From an uncultured Gammaproteobacteria bacterium (lineage in GTDB: Bacteria; Pseudomonadota; Gammaproteobacteria; GCA-001735895), in assembly GCA_913061315.1 (NCBI GenBank), contig CAJXUC010000032.1, positions 1-37,364 on the forward strand: a DNA stretch of 37,364 nt, given 5' to 3'. Both the position numbers and the translations under genes were made by a program. This document shows, piece after piece, positions 15,488 through 25,005 of this stretch (position 1 is its first letter; each line of letters opens with the position of its first letter). A model generated the notes under the pieces. That model ran no database searches. It was not told where the DNA came from and saw nothing but the letters and a program-made list of their open reading frames with translations.

Positions 15488-17857
15488 ATGAATGCACCAT
15501 TATTTGCTTCACCTACTCGAATACTAGAGCCAGGCCTTAACGCATTACCGCCAAACACTGAAAGATATGTAGCAAAAGCTGGTGGCAGCGTGTCATTTGA
15601 TTTGAATCCTGGTGATGAAATAAAATTAGTTAATCCTGAAGGACTTCAGGTTGCAGAAATCAGCGTTTTTGATGCCATGGGTAAGAGTGATATGCAAATC
15701 ATAGGCGCCACAGCGAACGGTAAGGCAGAAGGGCTCAAGCATATTTTATTAGACAAAAGTCAACCAAATGTTCAAAAACTTCTTCAAAATTTACAATTAC
15801 GTTCGATTCTAATCAACAACGCGACCAGTACTCGAATCTTTGGTGACAACTCTCCAGCGGGTGCTTCCGATACCTACACCGCTAACAAAAAGCTTACCTG
15901 TATTATTACAGCACCCGGTGAAGCCATGCTGGTTGACCAACAAAACACCGTGACTGATATTATTATTTTTGTACATCGTCACTTGGTGACTAAAAATTCA
16001 AAATTAATAAAACTACCTGACCCACTCTCTGACACCAATCATGAAATGCTTATCAAAGCCCGCACTGCCTACACCTATACGGTAAAGGCTGGTGAATATA
16101 TTCAAATCATGGATGTCGAAGGTCGTGAATGCTCTGACTTCCAATGCTTTGATGCAGAGAAACTGGGTAAAGGCCTCGAACGAAATCTAGATGCCACCAA
16201 TACGCGTTATGTTATCGGTGCGGCCTACCCAAAACCTGGACTCTACTCAAAGTTTTATGATCAGGATTTAAGTGCATTGCTCGAAGTTATTCAAGACACC
16301 TGTGGAAGACACGACAGCTTTGGCAATGCTTGTACCGCAAAATTTTATGACGACGCGGGATATCCAGGCCATATCAATTGCTCCGAAAATTTTAATCAGG
16401 CACTCCAACCCCATGGTATTGAACCCCGCACTGGCTGGATGGCAATGAACCTTTTTTACAACACAATGGTTGACGACAACAATCAAATGTATTTTGACGA
16501 ACCCTGGTCTCGACCTGGCGACTACGTGTTAATGAAAGCACTCAAGGACCTAGTATGCGTTACGTCTGCATGTCCCTGTGACATTGATGCAGCCAATGGG
16601 TGGAACCCAACCGATATTCAGCTACGGATTTATCCGGCAACTAACTCTTTTAACAAAGCGACGGCCTTTCGAATGACTACTGATGCAGATACACAATTGA
16701 CCCGTGAAACAGGGTTTCATGCACGAACTTCTGAGCACACACGTAACTTCACCGAATATGAAGGCTACTGGTTGGCAAATAGTTATACTCAGTATGGCGT
16801 GTTGGATGAGTATTGGGCCTGTCGCGAGCGTGCCGCTGTTATCGACTTATCAGCCCTACGTAAATATGAAATAACCGGACCAGACGCAGAACTCCTGATG
16901 CAAACCTGTGTCACGCGCAATGTTCGTAGGCTGTCACCGGGTCAGGTCGTTTACACCGCAATGTGCTATGAAAATGGCGGTATGATTGATGATGGAACGA
17001 TATTCAGACTGGGCCAAGACAACTTCCGTTGGATAGGTGGCAGCGATGAAAGCGGAATCTGGCTGCGCGAACAAGCAGAGAAATTGGGGCTACAAGCTTG
17101 GGTCAGAAACTCAACCGATCAACTGCATAACCTTCAAATTCAAGGCCCAAAGAGCCGTGATATTTTAAGAGAGATAATATGGACTCGCTCGGACCAAGCT
17201 AATATTGATGAACTTGGATGGTTCCGTTTTTCAATTGCTCGAATTGGTAATGAGGAGGGCATTCCGATCCTTGTGTCGCGCACTGGATACACTGGAGAAC
17301 TTGGTTTTGAAATTTTTTGTCATCCTAAAGATGGTGCCAACGTATGGGATGCTGTTTGGGAAGCGGGTAAAGACTATAAACTAGCGCCACTTGGCTTAGA
17401 GGCACTCGATATGCTTCGTGTTGAAGCCGGTTTGATTTTTGCTGGATATGAATTCAGTGATCAAACTGACCCATATGAAGCCGGCATTTCTTTTACCGTA
17501 CCATTGAAGTCAAAAGAAGATGATTTCATTGGTCGCGACGCGCTGGTTAAGCGGAAAGAAAACCCGCAGCGAGTGTTGGTTGGGCTTGAAATGACAGGTG
17601 ATGAAATGGCCTTAAATGGAGACTGTGTTAACATCGGTCGTCATCAAATAGGGGAAATCACAAGCTCTGTCAAATCACCTATCCTGCGTAAAAACTTTGC
17701 ACTTGCTCGTGTCTCGCTTGAATACAGCAAAATTGGAACCGAGCTAGAAGTTGGAAAACTCGACGGTAAACAAAAGCGCCTGCCTGCTAAAGTAGTGCAA
17801 TTCCCCTTCTATGACCCAACCAAGTCTCGAGTAAGAGATGTCCCAGTACCAAACTAA
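15488..17857 (+). CDS. tdm: Trimethylamine N-oxide demethylase (DUF1989 + GcvT fusion)
   Basis: A 789-residue cytoplasmic enzyme. Residues about 25-180 form a DUF1989-like half, and about 190-385 a second DUF1989 domain with C282, C362 and C364 (the CPC motif). Their 80-residue spacing equals that of the Zn-binding cysteines I recall for Methylocella silvestris Tdm. Residues about 430-775 are an aminomethyltransferase (GcvT/DmgdhC) domain that binds tetrahydrofolate, with SRTGYTGELGFEI and LGLEALDMLRVEAG readable. Known Tdm splits TMAO into dimethylamine and formaldehyde, which THF can capture. The order (DUF1989 then GcvT) and length match Tdm; a generic dimethylglycine or sarcosine dehydrogenase would instead carry a FAD domain, absent here. 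Ribosome site is weak. The gene ends at a shared terminator facing the stress-protein gene. Confidence 0.93.
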   Translation: MNAPLFASPTRILEPGLNALPPNTERYVAKAGGSVSFDLNPGDEIKLVNPEGLQVAEISVFDAMGKSDMQIIGATANGKAEGLKHILLDKSQPNVQKLLQNLQLRSILINNATSTRIFGDNSPAGASDTYTANKKLTCIITAPGEAMLVDQQNTVTDIIIFVHRHLVTKNSKLIKLPDPLSDTNHEMLIKARTAYTYTVKAGEYIQIMDVEGRECSDFQCFDAEKLGKGLERNLDATNTRYVIGAAYPKPGLYSKFYDQDLSALLEVIQDTCGRHDSFGNACTAKFYDDAGYPGHINCSENFNQALQPHGIEPRTGWMAMNLFYNTMVDDNNQMYFDEPWSRPGDYVLMKALKDLVCVTSACPCDIDAANGWNPTDIQLRIYPATNSFNKATAFRMTTDADTQLTRETGFHARTSEHTRNFTEYEGYWLANSYTQYGVLDEYWACRERAAVIDLSALRKYEITGPDAELLMQTCVTRNVRRLSPGQVVYTAMCYENGGMIDDGTIFRLGQDNFRWIGGSDESGIWLREQAEKLGLQAWVRNSTDQLHNLQIQGPKSRDILREIIWTRSDQANIDELGWFRFSIARIGNEEGIPILVSRTGYTGELGFEIFCHPKDGANVWDAVWEAGKDYKLAPLGLEALDMLRVEAGLIFAGYEFSDQTDPYEAGISFTVPLKSKEDDFIGRDALVKRKENPQRVLVGLEMTGDEMALNGDCVNIGRHQIGEITSSVKSPILRKNFALARVSLEYSKIGTELEVGKLDGKQKRLPAKVVQFPFYDPTKSRVRDVPVPN

Positions 17858-17875
17858 TTAAGAAAGGCAGAATAC

Positions 17876-17903
17876 AAAAACGGCGCTATTAATCGCCGTT
17901 TTT
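17876..17903 (+). terminator. Bidirectional terminator between tdm and usp gene
   Basis: A perfect ten-pair stem AAAAACGGCG/CGCCGTTTTT (17876-17885 and 17894-17903) with an eight-base loop. It serves tdm on the plus strand and the convergent stress-protein gene on the minus strand. Confidence 0.93.
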
Positions 17904-17923
17904 CCTCAAACCTTCTGAATCTT

Positions 17924-18367
17924 TTAACGGACAATCACGCAGTTTGCCTCAGCATTATCTACGATCTTTCTCGATACGCTGCCCATTACCAAACCCTTCA
18001 TTTTGCCTAGTCCTCGAGTGCCGATAACAATCGTATCGATATTCCTTCGCTTGGCAAAACCGACCACACTAGAAGCAGGATCGCCACTACCAATGGCAGT
18101 TTGAATCTTAATAGCGCCTTCTTTTTTTGCCAGTGCCGAAGCCTCACTTAATATAGTGTTGGCGACTTGGCGCAAAATATCCTCACGCGTGTGGTTAAAC
18201 TCTTCCAACTCAGGGGCCTCCTTCAAAACGGCGGGGAGCTGCATATCTCTAATGACATGAAGAATTAGCAATTCGGCATCATGCATAGAAGCCAGATAAG
18301 CTGCCATCACCAGTGCCCGATTAGCAGCACTGGAGGCATCAGCTGCCACAAGAATTTTTTTAATCAT
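17924..18367 (-). CDS. Universal stress protein (UspA family)
   Basis: A 147-residue single-domain Usp. It starts MIKKILVAADASS (first strand and nucleotide-binding aspartate) and ends with the ATP-binding loop GTRGLGKMKGLVMGSVS, matching G-x2-G-x9-G-S, followed by the final strand CVIVR. ATP-binding Usps often sit with transporters and act as sensors of energy state. It is downstream of torT on the same strand with a 168-base gap, so cotranscription is possible but not shown. Its function in TMAO metabolism is unknown. Confidence 0.93.
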   Translation of the reverse strand: MIKKILVAADASSAANRALVMAAYLASMHDAELLILHVIRDMQLPAVLKEAPELEEFNHTREDILRQVANTILSEASALAKKEGAIKIQTAIGSGDPASSVVGFAKRRNIDTIVIGTRGLGKMKGLVMGSVSRKIVDNAEANCVIVR

Positions 18368-18535
18368 TATATTTAATCACTGACTGATAATCTCAAAAGA
18401 TTTTAAACCGGTCACAGACCCAATAAAGCTAGGTGAGCAAACCTTTTACTTCAATAATTTTGGCGAGATTATATTGGCATTTTAACCAAATATCTATGTT
18501 ATTCAGTGATGGTGTTCATCGCCGACCAAAAAACT

Positions 18536-19603
18536 TTATGGCCACACAAATGCTGGCAAAAATGAGGGTGGTGCTAAAGAGTCCGATATATTGATTTCTT
18601 GCCAGTTATTTTCATCAATCATCAGGATTTTTGGTCCTGCATGCTTCACATAGTCACGCCCTTCTAAGATACGAACAGCCTGATCAATTGAAATTCTACC
18701 CTGTATAACAGGCGCATCGGTGGGTGCGGCTAAAATACGTCCGCGACGAATACCACGATAGACCGCTGGCGTAAAATAAGTGGAAATAATCTTAATATCA
18801 TTGTCAAGGCCTCTGTTTCGTAAAGTGCTAATGGCAGCTTCCGCCATCAATGCATTCCCTACAATATAATCAACATCAGGATGAGACTCCATGACCTCCT
18901 GTACCAGTGTGCGCTGAATCTCTTTACCGGTATCACCCCATTTAGTGACTACCACATTCACTGCACTGTCAGCTAACCCTCTCTTAAAGCCGGACTCAAT
19001 AAAGCCAACCCAGCCAGCACCTTTCGGCCCAGGAAACCAGGCCACTTTGACTGGTGTCGACCCTGATGGGTGACGCTTAGCAAGAAACTCACCCGCAGAA
19101 TGCCCCATTGTGACCCAAGAAACTCCCGACTTGGCCGTAATACCTAAATTATCGATATCATTCACTGTGGCTAAAACTGGCATTTTTTTGGATATTTCAA
19201 AAATCATCTCGTTAAGGCCTCGAAAAGAAACTGGCCCCACGATTAGAGCATCGGCTCGATCAGCAGTGCAAAGCTCTATCTGCTGTTGCTGTCTCTCCAA
19301 ATTGGGATAACCACCAGCCTCCACCAACGTAAACGAAACCCCAAGTCGCTTTGCTGCTTGAACCATACCAAAATTAACATTGAGCCAATAAGCATCTTTT
19401 AAGTGTGGGTAAGCTATACATAAATGCCATTGTCGACTCGCTGGTTCAGTCTGTTCGTAATCAATAAAATAACTGTCACTGGAGTAATCAAAAGGTACTG
19501 CCCAAGTTTCAAGCCGCCAAGTTTGAGCTCGAACCGAGCTAACGATTACAAACAAAATTAGAACAGGAATAATCAACAGCTGCCAAAAAAATAATTTATA
19601 CAA
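18536..19603 (-). CDS. torT: TorT-like periplasmic TMAO-sensing protein
   Basis: A 355-residue exported protein of the periplasmic binding protein type 1 fold, close in length to E. coli TorT (342). The signal sequence is residues 1-26, ending VSSVRA before QTWRL. The text HLCIAYPHLKDAYWLNVNFG, VEAGGYPN and ALIVGPVSFRGLN is typical of TorT. In E. coli, TorT binds TMAO and hands the signal to the TorS sensor domain. Translation appears to begin at a TTG at 19603; no ATG or GTG is available that keeps the signal sequence. Divergent from torS across 80 bases, the usual arrangement for a sensing pair. Confidence 0.9.
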   Translation of the reverse strand: MYKLFFWQLLIIPVLILFVIVSSVRAQTWRLETWAVPFDYSSDSYFIDYEQTEPASRQWHLCIAYPHLKDAYWLNVNFGMVQAAKRLGVSFTLVEAGGYPNLERQQQQIELCTADRADALIVGPVSFRGLNEMIFEISKKMPVLATVNDIDNLGITAKSGVSWVTMGHSAGEFLAKRHPSGSTPVKVAWFPGPKGAGWVGFIESGFKRGLADSAVNVVVTKWGDTGKEIQRTLVQEVMESHPDVDYIVGNALMAEAAISTLRNRGLDNDIKIISTYFTPAVYRGIRRGRILAAPTDAPVIQGRISIDQAVRILEGRDYVKHAGPKILMIDENNWQEINISDSLAPPSFLPAFVWP

Positions 19604-19683
19604 TTAGGTACGGCCAGACAAATAATAAAGACAATTATTATTGTACGCTTGCATTTTTCAACTGCAAGGCGCAGCATTTTGTT
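19604..19683. promoter_or_regulatory. Divergent torT/torS promoter region
   Basis: Eighty bases, very A+T-rich on the torT side. They contain ACAAT-TATT-ATTGT (an inverted repeat near 19631-19645) and TTGCA...TGCAA (near 19649-19667). Either could be a regulator site. No copy of the CTGTT half-sites seen upstream of tmoX and tdm was found here. Confidence 0.4.
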
Positions 19684-22593
19684 ATGCGAAAACTGGGCAT
19701 TGCAGCAAAATTATATTTAGCTTTCGGCAGCATATTCTTGTTGGCAGTGACTGCGTCTTCTGTTGGATTGCAAGGTTTTTTGCATATTTCCGAGTCACAA
19801 AACTCTGTCATTGATGAAGCAATACCCGGATTACGCCAGGCCCACAAGCTATCCGCAATCAACGCATCTATTAGTTCCGCCGCAAATCAATTGATCAAAG
19901 CGACCAGTGACTCCGAACGTGAAAAAATTAGTTCAAATCTATTCTTTCAAGTTGTTCTGGTTAACTCGTTACTCGACGATTTTCAACAAAAAGCATTTGC
20001 CGTTGGGTCTTTACAAGCGCTTCGATTAACCATCAACAAAATCGAAGCCAAATTACATCAGCAAGACGAACTAGTACGCCAAAGAATTCAACAACAAGCG
20101 CGTTTCAATCGATTGGCTAATAGGTTAATTGCATCCACTGACGAACTCAATGAACTTGCTGATTCACTAGTTGCAAATGCAGCAGCCACCAGTTCAGCCA
20201 TTACATCGAATCTTTACGATCTAGTTCAGAACGATGCTAGCAAACAACAGCTATATCGCGTTTTTGACCGCTTAGTAGAAGTTGATCTTGATGCAATGGA
20301 GAGAATGTATGAACTTCGTTTACGCAGTGCCAATTTAAATGGACTGTTTAACCGAGTCACCAAAGAATCAGACTTGCCGGGACTGAATGCTTTGCGTGAA
20401 CAAACTACCAAAACACTTAATATTTTAAAGCGCCGTGTTAATGAAATTAACGATCCACAAAGACGCCAAAAAGCGAAGGAGTTATTAAGTTCAATGCTAC
20501 TTGACAGCACTCCTGATGATGCTAATGGAATATTTGATACTCGAGCCTCGCTGGTAGCAATAAGGGCTGCTCTAGCGCAGGTTTCCGTAGGAACAGCTGA
20601 GGCTTCACAAGCATTAAATGACATTGTAAATGAACTCAATGCGCGAGGTGGCGCACTCATTAATCAAGTATCAACCACTGCAAAAGAATCACTGGATACA
20701 AGCCGTCGTTGGTTTGGGTTTATTTCTATTATCCTTTTATTAGTCGCTTCCTCTATTTTATGGTGGTTTATCAAACGCAACGTTATTCGACGATTGTTGT
20801 CACTTGAATCAGCGACTCGTTCTATTACTGACGGAAACTATAATGTCAATATTATAGTCGAGGGTCACGACGAGCTGACCGATATGGGCAAAGCGTTGCA
20901 AGGCTTTCGTAATAATGCAATCGAAAAACACAAGCTTGACCAAGAACTGCGAGAGCATAAAGATCACCTTGAGGAACTCGTCGAAGAACGCTCAGAACAA
21001 CTGCGTGAAACCAACGACATGCTTTTAGAAGAAGCACAAAATCATGCATTGGCCCGTGAAAAAGCAGAGCAAGCCAATCAAGCCAAAACGGCATTCCTTG
21101 CCACCATGAGTCACGAACTTCGCACGCCGCTAAGCGGTGCACTTGGTACATTAAGATTGTTGTCTAATACGCCACTGCAAAGGCATCAATCAGACTACAT
21201 AAATATTATTAATTCAGCGAATACAACACTGCTTGATATTGTTAATGATATTTTGGGTTATTCGCAGCTTGAGACCGGTAAACTGAAAATTTCGAACCGC
21301 CCTTTTGAACTATCTGAGTTACTCGATAATGTCATTGGTCTAATGAATGTATCAGTGCGAGAAAAGCATAATAGTTTGCAGCTTATAAAGAAAAGCTCAT
21401 TATCCTACTGGTTAACGGGTGATTCAGGCAAGTTACATCAAATATTGATTAACCTTATCGGCAATGCCAACAAGTTCACCGATAAAGGATCGATCACTTT
21501 GCAAGTTAGCATCCACCCTAACGAGTTACAAAATACGGTATTCATTCAGTTTTTGGTTGAAGATAGTGGGATTGGAATCGCTAAAAACAAACAGGCTGAA
21601 GTTTTTCAAGCCTTCACCCAGGTTGATACCAGCAGTGCCAGACGTTATGGTGGCATTGGTCTCGGCTTAGCTATTTGTGATCGCTTGGTTGACGTAATGG
21701 GCGGTAAAATCACACTGAACAGTGAGCTAGGATCCGGTACCGAGATTGGCTTCACTCTTGAGATTGGCTTATGCGATTCAGCACCTGTCCATCAGCAATT
21801 ACTTACTTTGCCTATTGTCAATGGCATCGACGTATTAATGGTAGAAGATGACGTCACTCATAGTATGGTAACAAGCAATTATCTAGAGCATTTAGGTTAT
21901 AGAGTAACGGCAGCACAAACCGGTGAAGAAGCTCTTAAATTCCTTGAGGTTCTCAAACCTTCGCTGGTTTTACTGGATATTAGCCTGCCCGGCATTGATG
22001 GACTCACTATCTTAAAACACATACGAACTCATGCCGACAGCTTGATATCTAACATGCCAGTTATAGCCATGTCAGCTCATGTATTTACTGAAGAAGTTGA
22101 AAGCTATCTAAACGCAGGCATGAATGGGTTTCTTGGCAAACCATTTTCAATAGAAAACCTTGAACAAACAATACTGAACGTAACTAATAGCGGTAATAGC
22201 GGTATTATAGATGAACCCAGTAATTCAAAAACACACCTAAGGACCCAAACATTTGATGCTTCAGTAGTTGACGCTGATATTATTCGCCTTGGATTTAATC
22301 GGGTTGAAAAAATAGTTGGTTTATACCTAAAAAGCAGTAATCAGTTAATGTATGAATTATTAGAGTTAATTGCAAAAGACAATTTTTACCAAACAAAGAC
22401 AGTGGCTCACAAGTTAAACGGCGCTGCGGGTAATTTTGGATTCCTGCATTTATGCGCAATCCTGAGTGAAATAGAAATAATGGCCATAGATAACAAAAGG
22501 ATCCCTGTAACCCTCATGGATCAATTGCAAACCATATTTGGTGAATCAACAGCAGCACTTAACCTTTACATGGCTAAACAGGCTGTCAATTGA
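19684..22593 (+). CDS. torS: TorS-like tripartite hybrid sensor histidine kinase
   Basis: A 969-residue inner-membrane kinase. It has a membrane helix at about 10-30, a helical periplasmic sensor domain at 31-342, a second membrane helix at 343-363, HAMP at 364-416, a coiled coil to 465, HisKA with H477 (MSHELRTP), an ATPase domain with N594 and DSGIGI, a receiver with phosphoacceptor D765 and K819, and a C-terminal HPt with H909 (AHKLNGAAGNFG). This is the His-Asp-His relay known in E. coli TorS (914 residues; H443, D723, H850), where TMAO-bound TorT starts the relay to TorR. All phosphotransfer residues are intact, so the protein should be active. It runs convergently with torR, with 42 bases between stops. 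Confidence 0.93.
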   Translation: MRKLGIAAKLYLAFGSIFLLAVTASSVGLQGFLHISESQNSVIDEAIPGLRQAHKLSAINASISSAANQLIKATSDSEREKISSNLFFQVVLVNSLLDDFQQKAFAVGSLQALRLTINKIEAKLHQQDELVRQRIQQQARFNRLANRLIASTDELNELADSLVANAAATSSAITSNLYDLVQNDASKQQLYRVFDRLVEVDLDAMERMYELRLRSANLNGLFNRVTKESDLPGLNALREQTTKTLNILKRRVNEINDPQRRQKAKELLSSMLLDSTPDDANGIFDTRASLVAIRAALAQVSVGTAEASQALNDIVNELNARGGALINQVSTTAKESLDTSRRWFGFISIILLLVASSILWWFIKRNVIRRLLSLESATRSITDGNYNVNIIVEGHDELTDMGKALQGFRNNAIEKHKLDQELREHKDHLEELVEERSEQLRETNDMLLEEAQNHALAREKAEQANQAKTAFLATMSHELRTPLSGALGTLRLLSNTPLQRHQSDYINIINSANTTLLDIVNDILGYSQLETGKLKISNRPFELSELLDNVIGLMNVSVREKHNSLQLIKKSSLSYWLTGDSGKLHQILINLIGNANKFTDKGSITLQVSIHPNELQNTVFIQFLVEDSGIGIAKNKQAEVFQAFTQVDTSSARRYGGIGLGLAICDRLVDVMGGKITLNSELGSGTEIGFTLEIGLCDSAPVHQQLLTLPIVNGIDVLMVEDDVTHSMVTSNYLEHLGYRVTAAQTGEEALKFLEVLKPSLVLLDISLPGIDGLTILKHIRTHADSLISNMPVIAMSAHVFTEEVESYLNAGMNGFLGKPFSIENLEQTILNVTNSGNSGIIDEPSNSKTHLRTQTFDASVVDADIIRLGFNRVEKIVGLYLKSSNQLMYELLELIAKDNFYQTKTVAHKLNGAAGNFGFLHLCAILSEIEIMAIDNKRIPVTLMDQLQTIFGESTAALNLYMAKQAVN

Positions 22594-22635
22594 TCTAAGA
22601 TTCGATCTGCTTTCTGATTAAAAGCGTCAACTCAA

Positions 22636-23352
22636 CTAATACACTTCACTGGCAAATAAATAACCTTCACCATGAACCGTTAGGATTGTTTGAGGTGCAT
22701 GGCTGTCTTGTTCTATTTTATTTCGCAACCGCAATACAAGCACGTCGATTGTCCTCTCATTTGGCGCCCAAACTCGATGAGTCACTTTTTCCATAAGCCA
22801 TTCTCGGTGCAAGGTTCTACCAGGATGTTCAAGAAAAGTGACCAATAACTCAAATTCTCCCCGCGTCAACGCCAAATTTTCTTGTGTGTTCGATGACAAA
22901 CAACGCCGAGATAAATCAAGAGTCCAACCAGAAAAAGATTTAGTACGCTGCTTGCGGTGCTTTTTTTGATCAGAGTGCTTTCGTCTGATGAGATTCTTAA
23001 CTCGTGCTAACAACTCTCTAGGATTAAAGGGTTTAGTAACATAGTCGTCAGCACCTATTTCGAGGCCCACGATCCGATCGATTTCGTCATTCCGTGCCGT
23101 TACTAGAATGATGCCGACGTCTGTCTTTTCGCTCAACTCTCGAGCCAATTGCAAACCGTCGTTACCTGGAAGATTGATATCCATTAAAACTACATCAATT
23201 GTCGACTCTGCAATCATCCGATGAATGCCTTCACCATCTTCAGATTGACTAACCCGATAATTCTCAGTTTCGAAATAAGCAGCAATCCGCTCTCGCGTAA
23301 CAGCGTCATCTTCGACAATCAGTAAATGATAGGAGTTGTTGGTATCAGTCAC
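22636..23352 (-). CDS. torR: TorR-like OmpR-family response regulator
   Basis: A 238-residue regulator with a receiver domain (acidic pocket E14-D15-D16, phosphoacceptor D58, T85 and K107 in TKPF) and a C-terminal winged helix for DNA binding (about 140-238, with RTIDVLVLRLRNKIE and the final GEGYLF strand). In E. coli, phospho-TorR activates torCAD. Here it is next to torS and divergent from tmoX, so TMAO uptake and demethylation genes are the likely targets; this is inference. The start is GTG at 23352; no ATG exists before the receiver domain. Confidence 0.92.
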   Translation of the reverse strand: MTDTNNSYHLLIVEDDAVTRERIAAYFETENYRVSQSEDGEGIHRMIAESTIDVVLMDINLPGNDGLQLARELSEKTDVGIILVTARNDEIDRIVGLEIGADDYVTKPFNPRELLARVKNLIRRKHSDQKKHRKQRTKSFSGWTLDLSRRCLSSNTQENLALTRGEFELLVTFLEHPGRTLHREWLMEKVTHRVWAPNERTIDVLVLRLRNKIEQDSHAPQTILTVHGEGYLFASEVY

Positions 23353-23724
23353 AATACGTTAATTTTCAGTTATACCCGTAATTCCGAATTGAATAATATT
23401 ATCAGATAGTTAAGCTATCGACTATCTTAATACTTGAGCTAATCAGAGTGAAAGCAGCACTTAGCCTTCACATATCAAGCCATTCTGATGCATCACAACC
23501 TGCGACTAACTGTGAATAGATTATTAACAGGGATGAATGGTCAGGCGATTCTGTTAATGATTTTAAATCCATAGTTTTTAAATATTATATATGATGAAAA
23601 AGTTATTAAGTTAGTTTAAAGCTGCTGGCAGGTAACGATTACTAAAATATATTAAATAAATGTCACTTTTAAGTTATTGTGGTAGATTGAAAAGTGACCC
23701 ATATAACAATCCGTGGAGGATAGT
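23353..23724. promoter_or_regulatory. torR-tmoX divergent regulatory region
   Basis: 372 bases with several symmetric elements: AGATAGT/ACTATCT (23404-23410 and 23421-23427); ATTAACAG/CTGTTAAT (23523-23530 and 23551-23558, 20-base spacer), whose half-site resembles the E. coli TorR box start; and GTCACTTTT/AAAAGTGAC (23662-23670 and 23690-23698, 19-base spacer), which may fold in the tmoX leader. A strong ribosome site GGAGGA (23715-23720) lies four bases before the tmoX ATG and decides that start over an upstream GTG at 23713. Confidence 0.6.
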
Positions 23725-24702
23725 ATGATTTTAAGTAAGCTCAAATTAAAGATTTTGCCCCCAATACTGGCGGCCACCTTCGCTGCAGTATCTTGTGCAA
23801 CTTATGCTGATAGTAACAAACCTATCAGAATCCCTATTAAAAACTGGTCAAGCCAGATCGTGATGGCGCACGTTATAGGCGGTATGTTTGAAAGTATGGG
23901 CAATAGAGTCGAATATGTGCCTGTAGATAACCAAGCGAGCTTTGAGGCCGTCCGTGCAGGTGACCTTACTCTGGTTCATGAAGTTTGGCAGTCAACCATG
24001 CAAAATGGTTACTACAATGCAATGGAAAAAGGAGGTTTGATTGACGCTGGTACCCATGACGTGGTGACCAAAGAAGAAATGGGCGTTCCAAACTGGGTTA
24101 TCGAGAAAGGTTTGTGTCCAGGCCTTCCAAAGTGGGAAGCACTAAAAGATTGTCATGCAGCTTTTGCTACGCCTGATTCGGGCGGTAAAGGTCGTTGGTT
24201 AGAAGGCCCACAAAGCTGGCATGGTGACGTTATGCCTAACCGCATTAAGGGTCTAGGTTTAGATAGTAAGTGGACGGTTAAATTTGCTGGTGCAGCTGAC
24301 GCATTGTGGACAGAACTAAAAGCCGCTGAAAAAGAAGGTCGTGGTACTGTAATATTTAACTGGTCTCCAAACTTTACGGATGCAACGGGTTTTACTTTCA
24401 TTGAGTTCCCTCCCTATTCTGACGGCTGTAGACTAGCTGACGGTGGCAGTCTTGCAACTACAGGCTGTGGTTCACCAACGGGTTGGTTGAAGAAAGGCGC
24501 TAACTACAAATTCCCCAAAACTCATCCGCAAGCCTATGCAGCTTTCTCAAAGTTAACCTTCAACAAGACCAATATTGGTCAAATGGCGGCCTTGGTTGAC
24601 GTTGATGGTCTAACTCATGCCGATGCAGCTAAGAAATGGTTATCGACTAACAAAGATGTGTGGATGCCTTGGACTGAATCTACACTGGGTGCTGGCAACT
24701 AG
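23725..24702 (+). CDS. tmoX: TMAO ABC transporter substrate-binding protein TmoX-like
   Basis: A 325-residue exported protein of the OpuAC/ProX glycine-betaine-binding family. The signal sequence is about 1-28, ending TYA before DSNKP. Many tryptophans fitted to an aromatic box for a quaternary or methylated amine are visible (NWSSQIV, EVWQST, NWVIEKG, SWHGD, NWSPNF, WTESTLG). Paired cysteines in CPGLPKWEALKDC and near DGCRLADG...TTGCG could form disulfides. The acidic, Gly-rich text and the context (TorTSR, Tdm, Tmm) favour TMAO over glycine betaine; the marine TmoX proteins are close relatives. A 14-pair terminator after the gene would keep its level above that of the ATPase and permease. 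Confidence 0.88.
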   Translation: MILSKLKLKILPPILAATFAAVSCATYADSNKPIRIPIKNWSSQIVMAHVIGGMFESMGNRVEYVPVDNQASFEAVRAGDLTLVHEVWQSTMQNGYYNAMEKGGLIDAGTHDVVTKEEMGVPNWVIEKGLCPGLPKWEALKDCHAAFATPDSGGKGRWLEGPQSWHGDVMPNRIKGLGLDSKWTVKFAGAADALWTELKAAEKEGRGTVIFNWSPNFTDATGFTFIEFPPYSDGCRLADGGSLATTGCGSPTGWLKKGANYKFPKTHPQAYAAFSKLTFNKTNIGQMAALVDVDGLTHADAAKKWLSTNKDVWMPWTESTLGAGN

Positions 24703-24746
24703 GCTGATAACTAGTTGATGCTTATTTCATCAGCTTTAGGTCTCTA

Positions 24747-24785
24747 AACATTAACTCCCCATTCTTGGGGAGTTAATGTTGTTTT
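24747..24785 (+). terminator. Strong hairpin terminator between tmoX and tmoW
   Basis: A perfect 14-pair stem (24747-24760 with 24767-24780), loop ATTCTT, then GTTTT. It lies inside the transporter gene set, 44 bases past the tmoX stop, so it is likely a partial terminator. Confidence 0.9.
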
Positions 24786-25005
24786 AACGGCTATGGCCGC
24801 TAATCATAAAAACTTGAAATATTTTTCAAATCATTCTATTAACAATAAAAGTCTGATTTTGCACCATAAGCCCACCTAAAATCTGCCCCAAAAATGGGTG
24901 TATTCAATTCTAAAAAAGACACACAATGTACTAAACTAATCGCTTCACTTTCATGAATCATGTGATTGTTTTAACCTGTAAATTTTGTTAGCCGAGAAAT
25001 ACACT
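24786..25005. other. tmoX-tmoW spacer
   Basis: About 220 A+T-rich bases after the hairpin and before tmoW. No gene seen. It may hold a second promoter for tmoWV, but I cannot point to clear -35/-10 boxes. Confidence 0.4.

Noticed and set aside
18536..23352. Expectation of torC, torA and torD reductase genes beside torTSR
   Set aside because: None is present in the window; flanking genes are for TMAO demethylation and uptake.
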